NCBI GenBank assembly: GCA_020854105.1
Contig: JADZGB010000048.1
Location: forward strand, 150,210 to 214,209
Source: Burkholderiales bacterium
GTDB lineage: Bacteria; Pseudomonadota; Gammaproteobacteria; Burkholderiales; SHXO01
DNA: 64,000 nucleotides
Direction: 5' to 3'
In this document: in pieces, positions 9,293 through 17,592 of the stretch
Position numbering within the stretch: position 1 is the stretch's first letter
Layout: each line of letters opens with the position of its first letter
The notes under the pieces: generated by a model
The model's input: only the letters and a program-made list of their open reading frames with translations
Told to the model about the DNA's origin: nothing
Databases searched by the model: none
Translations under genes and position numbers: made by a program

Positions 9293-10369
9293 TCAGTGCG
9301 GGAACGGCCACAGCCTGAGCTTCTCCTTCGTGATCTGCCACAGGCGCGCGAGCCCGTTCGGTTCGACGATCAGGAAGAAGATGATAAGCCCTCCGAATAC
9401 GAGAAGCTGCACCATGGAGGTCATGCCCGGCACCAGGTCGAGGCCGAACTGCTGCGTGATGGCGTGCAGCGCGGACTCTAGAAAGATCGGCAGCAGGGTG
9501 ATGAAGGCCGCACCGAGGAAGGAGCCGAGGATGCTGCCGATGCCCCCGATGATGATCATGAACAGGATGCGGAACGACATGTCGAGGTTGAGATCCTCGG
9601 GCTGTACCGTCCCCACGTAGGCATACGCGTACAGCGCGCCGGCGACGCCGCAGTAGAACGAGCTGACGGCGAAGGCGACGAGCTTGGTGCGCATGATCGG
9701 GATGCCGATCACCGCGGCCGCCACGTCCATGTCGCGCACCGCCATCCAGGAGCGGCCGACCGCGCTGCGCACCATGTTTTTCGCCGCGAGAGCCATCAGC
9801 GCGACCACGGTCAGCACCAGCAGGTATTTCTCCACCGGCTGCTCGAACACGTAGCCGACGATCTGCATGGGTTGCGCCGTGATCACGCCCGACGAGCTGT
9901 AGTTGGAGAACCAGCCGACCTTGACCAGCAGCCAGGGAATGAAGAACTGCGCCGCGAGCGTGGCCACGGCGAGATAGAAGCCCTTGATGCGCAGGCTGGG
10001 AAGGCCGAACAGCACGCCGACCGCGGCGGCGCACAGGCCGGCGAGCGCGAAGCTCGCCAGCAGCGGCATCCCGGGCACGCGCAGTTCGAAGTTGTACGCG
10101 GCCACCGCGCCCACTGCCATGAAGGCCGCGGAACCGAGCGAGAGCTGGCCGGCGTAACCCGTCAGGATGTTCAGCCCCAGCGCGGCCAGCGCGAACACCA
10201 GGAAGGGAATCAGGATCGCGTTGAACCAGTAGTCGTTCGCCACCACCGGCACCGCGAGATACGCGATCGCAAGGAGCACGATCAGCGCGACGCGATCCTG
10301 CCGGATCGGCAGCAGCTGCTGATCGGCGGCGTAGGAGGTCTTGAACTGGCCGGCTTCGCGGTAGAGCAC
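9293..10369 (-). CDS. livM: ABC transporter permease, LivM type
   Basis: An inner-membrane permease of 358 residues with about ten hydrophobic segments. The family signature GLNILTGYAGQLSLG is present, as is the EAA-like loop (AAVIGIPIMRTKLVAFAVSS). The GTG at 10369 (VLYREAGQFKTSY) is preferred, with AAAGG upstream. A longer GTG start at 10411 would place the first residues inside the palindromic CACAGAG repeat and so is unlikely. The gene follows livH across that repeat and precedes the binding-protein gene. Confidence 0.92.
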   Translation of the reverse strand: MLYREAGQFKTSYAADQQLLPIRQDRVALIVLLAIAYLAVPVVANDYWFNAILIPFLVFALAALGLNILTGYAGQLSLGSAAFMAVGAVAAYNFELRVPGMPLLASFALAGLCAAAVGVLFGLPSLRIKGFYLAVATLAAQFFIPWLLVKVGWFSNYSSSGVITAQPMQIVGYVFEQPVEKYLLVLTVVALMALAAKNMVRSAVGRSWMAVRDMDVAAAVIGIPIMRTKLVAFAVSSFYCGVAGALYAYAYVGTVQPEDLNLDMSFRILFMIIIGGIGSILGSFLGAAFITLLPIFLESALHAITQQFGLDLVPGMTSMVQLLVFGGLIIFFLIVEPNGLARLWQITKEKLRLWPFPH

Positions 10370-10386
10370 TTGATCAGCCTTTAACT

Positions 10387-10485
10387 GCCACAGAGGGCAC
10401 AGAGAATACACCGGAGGTAACGCGATCCAGCGCGCGCATCGAAGCGGGGGAGTATCGCCTCTGTGTCCTCTGTGTCCTCTGTGGC
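10387..10485. repeat. Palindromic CACAGAG-type repeat, copy A
   Basis: The left arm GCCACAGAGGGCACAGAG and the right arm CTCTGTGTCCTCTGTGGC are near-perfect inverted copies separated by about 60 nt. It fills the livH-livM gap and could fold into a large stem in the operon mRNA. Copies B and C occur at 11423 and 44496. Confidence 0.85.
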
Positions 10486-10495
10486 GAATTCGTCC

Positions 10496-11407
10496 TCAAA
10501 CCCTGTCGATATGCCTTTCGCCGAACAGCCCCTCGGGGCGCACCAGCAGGAACAGCAGCGCCAGCACGTAGGCGAACCAGCCTTCGATTCCGCCGCCCAC
10601 GAATGGTCCGAGATAGACCTCGGCTAGCTTCTCCGCGGCGCCGATGATCAGGCCTCCCACGATGGCACCGGCGATCGACTCGAAGCCGCCCAGGATCAGC
10701 ACCGGCAGCGCCTTGAGCGCCACCAGCGTCAGCGCGAACTGCACGCCGCTGCGCGCACCCCACAGCAGCCCTGCCACCAGCGCGACGAATCCGGCCACCG
10801 ACCAGACGATCCCCCAGATGGTCTTGAGCGGGATGCCGACCGACAGCGCGGCCTGGTGGTCGTCGGCAACCGCGCGCAGTGCCCGGCCGATGCGTGTCCT
10901 GTTGAAGAAGACCGCCAGCGCGGCAACGAGCACGCCGGCGACCGCCGCAGCGAGCAGGTCGAAGCTGCTCACCAGGATGTCGAACTCGTTCATCAGCCAC
11001 TCGATCGGCTGATCCTGGATGCCGAGTGTGAGCGGACGCGGGCTCAGGTCGTTGAATGCCCATAGCTGGACCATCTGCGCGATGCCCTCGAGGAAGAAGG
11101 CCAGGCCGATGGTGGCCATGAACAGCGAGATCTGCGGCTGGTTCACCAGAGGCCGCAGCACGATGCGCTCGGTGAGGATGCCGATCAGCACCATGACCGC
11201 CAGCGCGAGCGCGAAGGCAGCCCAGAACGGCAGGCCGAAGCGCTCGGCCAGCGTGACGTAGGCAAGCGCGGCGATGAACACCATCGCCCCCTGGGCGAAG
11301 TTGAACACGCCCGAGGCCTTGTAGATGAGCACGAAGCCAAGTGCCACCAGGGAGTACATGACTCCGGAAAGCAGCCCGCCGATCAGGACTTCGAGGAAGA
11401 AGGTCAT
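10496..11407 (-). CDS. livH: ABC transporter permease, LivH type
   Basis: A 303-residue inner-membrane permease with eight or more hydrophobic segments. It shows the LivH hallmarks GLLSGVMYSLVALGFVLIYKASGVFNFAQG at the N terminus and the coupling loop RAVADDHQAALSVGIPLKTIW. The C terminus (LFLLVRPEGLFGERHIDRV) is typical. It pairs with the LivM-type permease and is flanked on both sides by palindromic CACAGAG repeats (10387-10485 and 11423-11561). Confidence 0.94.
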   Translation of the reverse strand: MTFFLEVLIGGLLSGVMYSLVALGFVLIYKASGVFNFAQGAMVFIAALAYVTLAERFGLPFWAAFALALAVMVLIGILTERIVLRPLVNQPQISLFMATIGLAFFLEGIAQMVQLWAFNDLSPRPLTLGIQDQPIEWLMNEFDILVSSFDLLAAAVAGVLVAALAVFFNRTRIGRALRAVADDHQAALSVGIPLKTIWGIVWSVAGFVALVAGLLWGARSGVQFALTLVALKALPVLILGGFESIAGAIVGGLIIGAAEKLAEVYLGPFVGGGIEGWFAYVLALLFLLVRPEGLFGERHIDRV

Positions 11408-11422
11408 GCAGTCAACATCCTT

Positions 11423-11561
11423 GCCACGGAGGACACAGAGAGCACGGAGAAATCGCGCGGCGGGGAAAGTGGTCGGCCATATGCAATGCAGGACGCCAGA
11501 TCAGGTCGTCCCGGCGAGAATCGGGCGCCAGGCTCTCTGTGTTCTCGGTGCCCTGCGTGGC
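11423..11561. repeat. Palindromic CACAGAG-type repeat, copy B
   Basis: The left arm GCCACGGAGGACACAGAGAG and the right arm, which ends in a complementary GCGTGGC, are separated by about 75 nt. The loop contains a REP-like CCGGCGAGAATCGGG. It lies in the livG-livH gap, a second copy in the same operon. Confidence 0.8.
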
Positions 11562-11570
11562 AGTTGCCCT

Positions 11571-12359
11571 TCAATGCGACACCCCCAGGTAGGCGTCGAT
11601 TACCTTGCTGTCGTTGCGCACCTCGTCCGGCAGCCCGTCGGCGATCTTGCGACCGTATTCGAGCACCACGATGCGGTCCGAGATGTCCATCACCACTCCC
11701 ATGTCGTGTTCGATCAGCACGATGGTGGTACCGAACTCCTCGTTCACGTCGAGGATGAAGCGGCACATGTCCTGTTTCTCCTCGACGTTCATGCCCGCCA
11801 TCGGCTCGTCGAGCAGCAGCAGCACGGGCTCGGCGGCCAGCGCGCGTGCCAGCTCCACCCTCTTCTGCAGGCCGTAGGGCAGGCGGCCCACCGGTGTCTT
11901 GCGGATGTGCTCGATCTGCAGGAAGTCGATGATGTGCTCGACCTGCTCGCGGTGCGCGAGCTCCTCGCGGCGGCTGCGGCCGAGCCACAGCGCCTGCTCG
12001 AGCAGGCCGGCGCGCATCTTCAGGTTGCGCCCGGTCATGATGTTGTCCAGCACGCTCATGCCCTTGAACAGCGCGATGTTCTGGAACGTGCGGGCGATGC
12101 CCTGGCGCGCCGCGCGGTGTGGATCGACCTGGCGCCGCGCCTCGCCGCGATAGCGCACCGCACCCTGCTGCGGGTGATAGACGCCGTTCACTACGTTCAG
12201 CATGGACGACTTGCCGGCGCCATTGGGCCCGATGATCGCGCGGATCTCGCCCTGGCGAACGTCGAAGCTCACGTCGGTGAGCGCCTTCACGCCGCCGAAT
12301 GCCAGCGACACGTTCTCGACCGCCAGCAGGACCTCGCCGATGCTGCGCGCACTGCTCAT
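11571..12359 (-). CDS. livG: ABC transporter ATP-binding protein, LivG type
   Basis: The second ATPase of the importer (262 residues): Walker A GPNGAGKSS, Q-loop ARTFQNIALF, signature LPYGLQKRVELARAL and Walker B LLLLDEPMAGMN, with the switch histidine in IEHDMGVVMDI. The short insert after ARTFQN and the C-terminal segment ending IDAYLGVSH are LivG-like. Its ATG overlaps the stop of the upstream acyl-CoA ligase by four bases (ATGA), showing translational coupling and so a shared pathway. Confidence 0.95.
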   Translation of the reverse strand: MSSARSIGEVLLAVENVSLAFGGVKALTDVSFDVRQGEIRAIIGPNGAGKSSMLNVVNGVYHPQQGAVRYRGEARRQVDPHRAARQGIARTFQNIALFKGMSVLDNIMTGRNLKMRAGLLEQALWLGRSRREELAHREQVEHIIDFLQIEHIRKTPVGRLPYGLQKRVELARALAAEPVLLLLDEPMAGMNVEEKQDMCRFILDVNEEFGTTIVLIEHDMGVVMDISDRIVVLEYGRKIADGLPDEVRNDSKVIDAYLGVSH

Positions 12360-14320
12360 GCCGCCTGCTCGTGCCGGATGGGAAAGACGCGGGCGTCGCG
12401 GATCTTCACGTCGGCGGCGATCCTGCCGCGCCGGCCGTCCTCGAACTTCACCTCGGTCTCGATATGGCAGCTGGACCTGCCCGCATACAGCGCGTCCACC
12501 AGCAGCGCGTACTTGTCCGCGATGAATCCGCGCCGCACCTTGCGCGTGCGCGTCAGCTCGTCATCGTCGGGATCGAGTTCCTTGTGCAGGACGAGGAAGC
12601 GATGGATCTGCGAGTCCGCCACCATCGGATCGGCCGCCAGTTGCGCATTGACCTGCTCCACGCATTCCTGGATCAGTGCGTACACCTCGTCCTTGCCGGC
12701 GAGATCGGTGTAGCCGGCATAGGCCAGCCCGCGCCGCTCCGCCCAGTTGCCCACCGCGCCCAGGTCGATGTTGATGAAGGCGCACACCTGCGCGCGGTCG
12801 TGGCCGAACGCGACCGCCTCCTTGACGTGCTGGAAGAACTTGAGCTTGTTCTCGATGTAGTTGGGCGCGAACACGGCCCCGTTGGCGAGTCTGCCGAGGT
12901 CCTTGGCGCGGTCGATGATCTTCAGGTGGCCGTCCTGGTCGAAGAAGCCCGCGTCCCCGGTGCGGAACCAGCCGGCGGCATCGAACAGCTCTGCCGTCGC
13001 ATCCGGCCGCTTGTAGTAGCCCGCGAGCATCGCCGCGCTCTTCACCAGCACCTCGCCGTTCTCGCCGATGCGCACCTCCACGCCCGGCGCAGGCAGCCCC
13101 ACGGTGTCGTACTTGATCTCGCCGTCCGGCTGCAGACAGACGTAGGCGCAGGTCTCGGTGGAACCGTAGAACTGCTTGAGGTTCAGCCCGATCGAGCGGT
13201 AGAAGCGGAACAGGTCCGGTCCGATGGCGGCGCCCGCGGTGTAGGCCACGCGGATGCGGCTCATGCCCAGCACGTTGCGCAACGGACCGAACACCAGCAG
13301 ATCGCCGATCGCATACAGCAGACGATCGGCTGCCGGCACGCCCGGCTTGCGGTCGAGGATGTCCGCTCCGCAGCGCCGCGCCACCCCGAGGAAGCGGTGG
13401 AACAGCCAGCGCTTGATGCGTCCGGCGTCCTCCATGCGGATCATCACCTGGGTCAACAGGTTCTCGAACACGCGCGGCGGGGCGAAGTAGTACGTCGGCC
13501 CGATCTCGCGCATGTCGGTCATCACCGTGTCGCCCGATTCGGGGCAGTTGATGGTGAAGCCGCCGACCAGCGCCTGCGCATAGGAGAACAGGTTGTCGCC
13601 CACCCAGGCCATCGGCAGGTAGGACAGGATCTCGTCGCCCGGTCCCAGCCGGTCGAACGTGCAGCCGCCGCGCGCCGCCGCAATCATCGCGCCGTGCGTG
13701 TGACACACGCCCTTGGGCTTTCCGGTGGTGCCCGAGGTGTACAGCATGATGGCGACGTCGCCGGCGGCGCCCTGATCGATCTCGCGCTGGAACAGCCCGG
13801 GATGATCGCCGTGCAGCTCGCGCCCCAGATCCTGTACGCGCGCCAGTTCGTGCAGGAAGCCCTGGCCGTAGCTGCGCATCCCGCGGGGATCGTCGTACAC
13901 GATGACTTCCAGGCCGGGCAGCCGGTCCTTGATCTCGAGCAGCTTGTCCACCTGCTCCTGATCCTCGACCACCGCGAAGCGCACGTCGGCGTCGTCCAGG
14001 ATGTAGGCCATCTCGTCGGCCACCGCATCCTGGTACAGCGGCACGGGCACGCCTCCCAGACTCTGCGCGGCAGCCATTGCCCAGTACAGCTGCGGGCGGT
14101 TGTCACCGATGATGGCGAGGTTCTGGCCGCGGCGGAAACCGAGCGCACTCAGTCCGCAGGCGAGATCGCGCACCTCGTCGGCCACGGCGCGCCAGGTCCA
14201 GGATTGCCAGATGCCCAGATCCTTCTCGCGCATGGCGATGCCATCGCCGCGCGACGACGCGTGCTGGAGCAGGAGCCTGGGGAACGTGTCCGCCGGGTCC
14301 GTTGCCGCGTCGGCGTGCAT
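12356..14320 (-). CDS. Long-chain-type AMP-dependent acyl-CoA synthetase
   Basis: A 654-residue adenylate-forming ligase that makes an acyl-CoA from a carboxylic acid, ATP and CoA. The P-loop motif LYTSGTTGKPKGV is clear, as are FYGSTETCAYVCLQP and WFRTGDAGFFDQDGHLKIIDR. Length and motifs match long-chain acyl-CoA synthetases of the FadD15/AAE type. The start at 14320 (MHADAATDP) has AAGGAAGGA about 8 nt upstream. It heads the liv-type operon and overlaps livG by four bases, suggesting vectorial uptake and activation of an acid. The substrate could be aromatic, cyclic or a fatty acid. Confidence 0.92.
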   Translation of the reverse strand: MHADAATDPADTFPRLLLQHASSRGDGIAMREKDLGIWQSWTWRAVADEVRDLACGLSALGFRRGQNLAIIGDNRPQLYWAMAAAQSLGGVPVPLYQDAVADEMAYILDDADVRFAVVEDQEQVDKLLEIKDRLPGLEVIVYDDPRGMRSYGQGFLHELARVQDLGRELHGDHPGLFQREIDQGAAGDVAIMLYTSGTTGKPKGVCHTHGAMIAAARGGCTFDRLGPGDEILSYLPMAWVGDNLFSYAQALVGGFTINCPESGDTVMTDMREIGPTYYFAPPRVFENLLTQVMIRMEDAGRIKRWLFHRFLGVARRCGADILDRKPGVPAADRLLYAIGDLLVFGPLRNVLGMSRIRVAYTAGAAIGPDLFRFYRSIGLNLKQFYGSTETCAYVCLQPDGEIKYDTVGLPAPGVEVRIGENGEVLVKSAAMLAGYYKRPDATAELFDAAGWFRTGDAGFFDQDGHLKIIDRAKDLGRLANGAVFAPNYIENKLKFFQHVKEAVAFGHDRAQVCAFINIDLGAVGNWAERRGLAYAGYTDLAGKDEVYALIQECVEQVNAQLAADPMVADSQIHRFLVLHKELDPDDDELTRTRKVRRGFIADKYALLVDALYAGRSSCHIETEVKFEDGRRGRIAADVKIRDARVFPIRHEQAA

Positions 14321-14423
14321 CCTCGTGTCCTTCCTTGTTGTTCGGTGTACGGGCTGCACGCACGCAGCCCGCCGGAAGCGGGAATGTTAGCCGGGAATGA
14401 CGGGCGTGGGAGCAGGCAGCTTG

Positions 14424-14438
14424 TTGTGCAATGCACAA
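14424..14438. promoter_or_regulatory. Perfect palindrome upstream of the acyl-CoA ligase/liv operon
   Basis: TTGTGCAATGCACAA is an exact 15-bp inverted repeat about 105 nt upstream of the first gene of the ligase/ABC operon, in the otherwise empty gap 14321-14498. Its size and symmetry suit a dimeric repressor or activator site. No regulator gene is adjacent, so the binding protein is unknown. Confidence 0.4.
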
Positions 14439-14498
14439 GGGCTGCCCGGGGATGCATCGCTCAGGTGACCTTCTTGAAGATCGTCACGCCGACGGCCG

Positions 14499-15788
14499 CT
14501 ACTTCACTGCCGCGAAGGCGTCGTCCACGATCTGCAGCGTGCGGTCGACGTCGGCATCGGTGTGCGCCAGCGAGATGTAGAACTTCTCGTTGGGATTGAC
14601 CAGCAGGCCACGCTTCATCAGCTCGATCGCCCAGCGCCAGCCCAGATCCTTGTCGTGCGTGGTGAGATCCATCCAGGTACGCAGCGGGCGGCGCTCGGTG
14701 AACCGCACGCCCCACACCGCGTCCTCGCCCGGTGCCTGCACCGGGAAGCCATGGCGCTGGCCGGACTCGATCATGCCCGCGCGCAGGCGCGAGCCGACGC
14801 GGTGCAGCCGGTCGTACACGCCGGGCCGTGCGAGCACGTCGAGTGCGGCGAGCCCCGCCGCCGCGCACACCGGGTTGCCGTTGAGCGTGTTGGTCGCCCA
14901 TACCGTTTCCGACTTCGGGCGGCGGCGTGCGTCGAGCACCCCCATGATCTCGCTGCGCCCGACCACCGCGGCGAGGGGAAAGCCGCCGCTGATCGCCTTG
15001 CCGTAGCAGGCCAGGTCGGGGACCACGCCGTAGCGCTCCTGCGCGCCGCCCCAGGCCACGCGGAAGCCGGTGACGATCTCGTCGTAGATCATGACGATGC
15101 CGTGCCTGCGCGTGACCTCCCGCACGGCCTCCAGGAAACCCGGCTCCGGTTGCAGCACGCGCTGCAGCGGCTCGACCATCACCGCCGCGAGTTCCTTCGC
15201 ATGCCGCTCGATCATCTCCACCGCGCGCGCGGTCTCGTTGAACGGAGTCACCAGCACCGTCTCGCCGGTCTGGGCCGGCACGCCGATGGAATCGGGCTGC
15301 GCCCTGGGGTACGCCGATGGCTGGCCGGGCACCGTGCCCCACAGTCCGTAGTCGTGCATGCCGTGCCACGCACCCTCGAACTTGAGCACCTTGTTGCGGC
15401 CGGCGTACGCGCGCGCCACGCGCAGGGCGTAGAAGGTCGCCTCCGTGCCGGACCCGGTGTAGAGCACCTCCTCGGCGCAGGGGATCGCCTCCACCATTTT
15501 CTGCGCGAGCCGGATCGCCGGCTCGTTCAGGAAGAAGAACGTCGTGCCCTTCGGCAACTGGGCGTTCACTGCCTCCGTGATGGCCGGGTGTGCGTGGCCC
15601 AGCAGGGCAGGGCCGGAACTCAGGTGATAGTCGATGTACTCGCGACCGGCCACGTCCCACACCTGGCTGCCCTCGCCGCGCGCGACCACCAGATTCAGTT
15701 CCGGCGGCAGGATGAACAGTCCGGTTCCGCCGCCCGCGAGGTACTTCCCGGCGTCGTTCAGCAATTCGGCTTGTCTGGCTGCGTCCAT
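14499..15788 (-). CDS. Class III PLP aminotransferase, glutamate-1-semialdehyde mutase-like
   Basis: A fold-type I PLP enzyme of 429 residues. The PLP lysine lies in CYGKAISGGFP (about residue 262), preceded by the aspartate in MIYDEIVTGFR. The phosphate-binding motif is TGSGTEATFYALRVAR. It belongs to the HemL-like or aspartate-aminotransferase-like branch rather than being the haem-pathway HemL itself, since it lacks HemL's diagnostic N terminus and has no haem genes nearby. The amino donor and acceptor are unknown. It lies upstream of the ligase/liv operon on the same strand, separated by a 178-nt gap, and may not be part of it. Confidence 0.85.
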   Translation of the reverse strand: MDAARQAELLNDAGKYLAGGGTGLFILPPELNLVVARGEGSQVWDVAGREYIDYHLSSGPALLGHAHPAITEAVNAQLPKGTTFFFLNEPAIRLAQKMVEAIPCAEEVLYTGSGTEATFYALRVARAYAGRNKVLKFEGAWHGMHDYGLWGTVPGQPSAYPRAQPDSIGVPAQTGETVLVTPFNETARAVEMIERHAKELAAVMVEPLQRVLQPEPGFLEAVREVTRRHGIVMIYDEIVTGFRVAWGGAQERYGVVPDLACYGKAISGGFPLAAVVGRSEIMGVLDARRRPKSETVWATNTLNGNPVCAAAGLAALDVLARPGVYDRLHRVGSRLRAGMIESGQRHGFPVQAPGEDAVWGVRFTERRPLRTWMDLTTHDKDLGWRWAIELMKRGLLVNPNEKFYISLAHTDADVDRTLQIVDDAFAAVK

Positions 15789-15881
15789 GCGCGTCTCCTC
15801 GTGCGTGCAGCAGCGAGTCTACGACAACGCGCGCCGGCGCCTCTGCCACAATGCGTGCGGCGCGAGCGCGGGAGGACATGC

Positions 15882-16841
15882 ATGAGCGGCGGCGTGTTGG
15901 TTCTGGGAGCGAATGGCCGGCTAGGCACGGCCGTCATGACGGCCTTCGAAGACGCCGGCTGGGAATGCGCGGGGCAGGTGCGCCGTGCGCCGTCGCGGGG
16001 CGGCAAGCCGCGCTGGCTGGAGATGCCGCTCGAGGACGCAGCTGCGCTGGCCCGGGCGGCGGGCCGCATCGAGTGCGTGGTGCATGCCGTCAACCCGCCC
16101 TACCCCCAGTGGCATGCCCATGCCCTGCCGCTCGCACGTCACGCACTCGACATCGCGCGGCGCCTTGGCGCCCTGCTTCTGTTTCCAGGCAACGTCTACA
16201 ACTTCGGCGCCGGCATGCCGCCGCTGCTCACCGAGACCACGCCGCAGGAACCGACCGCGCGCAAGGGCCGTGTGCGCGTCGAGATCGAAGCGATGCTGCG
16301 CGAAGGCGCGCGCTCAGGGATACGCTGCGCCATCCTGCGAGCCGGGGACTTCTTCGGTACCGGGCAGGGCGCCTGGTTCGATCTGATCATCGCCAGGCCG
16401 CTCGCGCAGGGAAAGGTCGTCTACCCGGGGCGACTGGACGTATCGCACGCATGGGCCTACCTGCCCGACCTCGCGCGTGCATTCGTCGCGCTGGCGCACG
16501 CGCGCGCGCGCCTGGCGCCGTTCGAGGTCTGTCATTTCCCCGGCCATGCGCCCACGGGTGCCCAGTTGGTTGCGGCCATGAGTGCGTGGGCGCGCGGGCG
16601 CGGTTTCCTCGCCGCCGGGAAGGAACTGGAGGTAAAGGGGCTGCCCTGGCCGCTATTGCGCATCGGCGGGGCGTTGGTCCCGATGTGGCGCGAGCTGGCC
16701 GAGATGCGCTACCTGTGGGACGTACCCCATCGCCTGGACGGGACACGGCTGCGCGCGCTGGTCGGCGATCTGCCGGAGACGCCGCTGGAGCAGGCGGTGG
16801 AGGCAGCGCTGAATCCTTTGTTTCTCCGGCAGGGGAGCTAG
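15882..16841 (+). CDS. NAD(P)-dependent epimerase/dehydratase family protein (extended SDR)
   Basis: A 319-residue atypical short-chain dehydrogenase. The nucleotide-binding GANGRLG is at residues 8-14 after a short beta strand. FPGNVYNFG replaces the usual YxxxK region, which is characteristic of the atypical branch. A ribosome-binding site GGAGGA lies 5 nt before the ATG at 15882; the much longer upstream open frame is antisense to the aminotransferase gene. The function is unknown: a sugar or lactone epimerase or reductase. It is divergent from the aminotransferase with a gap of about 90 nt. Confidence 0.85.
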   Translation: MSGGVLVLGANGRLGTAVMTAFEDAGWECAGQVRRAPSRGGKPRWLEMPLEDAAALARAAGRIECVVHAVNPPYPQWHAHALPLARHALDIARRLGALLLFPGNVYNFGAGMPPLLTETTPQEPTARKGRVRVEIEAMLREGARSGIRCAILRAGDFFGTGQGAWFDLIIARPLAQGKVVYPGRLDVSHAWAYLPDLARAFVALAHARARLAPFEVCHFPGHAPTGAQLVAAMSAWARGRGFLAAGKELEVKGLPWPLLRIGGALVPMWRELAEMRYLWDVPHRLDGTRLRALVGDLPETPLEQAVEAALNPLFLRQGS

Positions 16842-16921
16842 GCGGCCAGCACCGTCGCGCGCACTTCGCCGAACCCGAGCAAGTCGCCGGGACGCATGTT
16901 GCAGCCGTTCACGGTGTGGCC
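16838..16921 (-). pseudogene. Remnant of fumarylacetoacetase (internally deleted)
   Basis: In the short gap after the VOC gene, the minus strand encodes 27 residues and a stop. They read GHTVNGCNMRPGDLLG followed directly by FGEVRATVLAA. The first block matches the highly conserved HHxxNGCNLRPGDLL motif of fumarylacetoacetase. The second matches the C terminus of that enzyme (IGFGxCxGxVLPA). About 65 residues that normally separate them are missing, and nothing recognisable lies upstream. It is therefore a collapsed relic of a tyrosine/homogentisate-pathway gene. Its stop shares bases with the stop of the convergent epimerase gene. Confidence 0.65.
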
Positions 16922-16923
16922 GT

Positions 16924-17463
16924 TCAGCGCACTGCCATGCTGCCGTCGTGCATCCAGGCGGCGTGGGACGGCGCGCGCCGGGTGCGCGACCACTCCTCGA
17001 GCATCATGTCCTTCACCTCGTCCAGGCGCTGCATCATGTCCGGCGTGCCCGTGTTGGCCGCGAGTTCGAGCCGGTGGCCGTTGGGATCGAAGAAGTAGAT
17101 GGATTTGAAGATGGTGTGGTCGGTGGGGCCGATCACGTCGATGCCCGCTGCTTCCAGCCGTGCCTTGGTCGACAGGAGCGTGTCCACCGAATCGACTTCG
17201 AGCGCCAGGTGCTGGACCCAGGTCGGCGTGTTCTCGTCCCGTCCCATGGGCGGGCAGGAGGGCAGTTCGAAGAAGGCGAGGATGTTGCCGCCGCCAGCAT
17301 CCAGGAACACGTGCATGTAGGGATCGGGCGCCTTGGTCGAGGGCACCTGGTTCTCGGCGATGGCGAGCACGAACCGCATGCCCAGGTGCTCGCCGTACCA
17401 CTGGACCGTTTGCTTGGCGTCGATGCAGCGATAGGCGACGTGGTGAATCTTGCGCACCAGCAT
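16924..17463 (-). CDS. VOC (glyoxalase/dioxygenase) family protein
   Basis: A 179-residue vicinal-oxygen-chelate protein. Metal-ligand positions typical of the fold are seen: His in MLVRKIHHVAYRC, His in WVQHLALEV and Glu in FDPNGHRLELAANTG. The paired beta-alpha-beta modules span about 1-70 and 80-145. A C-terminal helix-rich tail (MQRLDEVKDMMLEEWSRTR) extends beyond the VOC core. The reaction is unknown. Its neighbour is a fumarylacetoacetase relic, which could mean this gene once belonged to an aromatic-ring degradation cluster; that is inference. Confidence 0.85.
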   Translation of the reverse strand: MLVRKIHHVAYRCIDAKQTVQWYGEHLGMRFVLAIAENQVPSTKAPDPYMHVFLDAGGGNILAFFELPSCPPMGRDENTPTWVQHLALEVDSVDTLLSTKARLEAAGIDVIGPTDHTIFKSIYFFDPNGHRLELAANTGTPDMMQRLDEVKDMMLEEWSRTRRAPSHAAWMHDGSMAVR

Positions 17464-17592
17464 GGCAATCTCCTCTGGACGGTGACGTGCCGCCCGACCG
17501 GGAAAGTGGTGATCTCGCGGAGGAGCTGGTGGGCGTGCATCATCGACCTGGCAGCCAGCTCGACTGCCGCCGCGGCACGCGGCGGCCGGGAC

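Noticed and set aside
10370..10411. Longer livM start at GTG 10411
   Set aside because: The added residues are encoded by the palindromic CACAGAG repeat, and the GTG at 10369 has a better ribosome-binding site.
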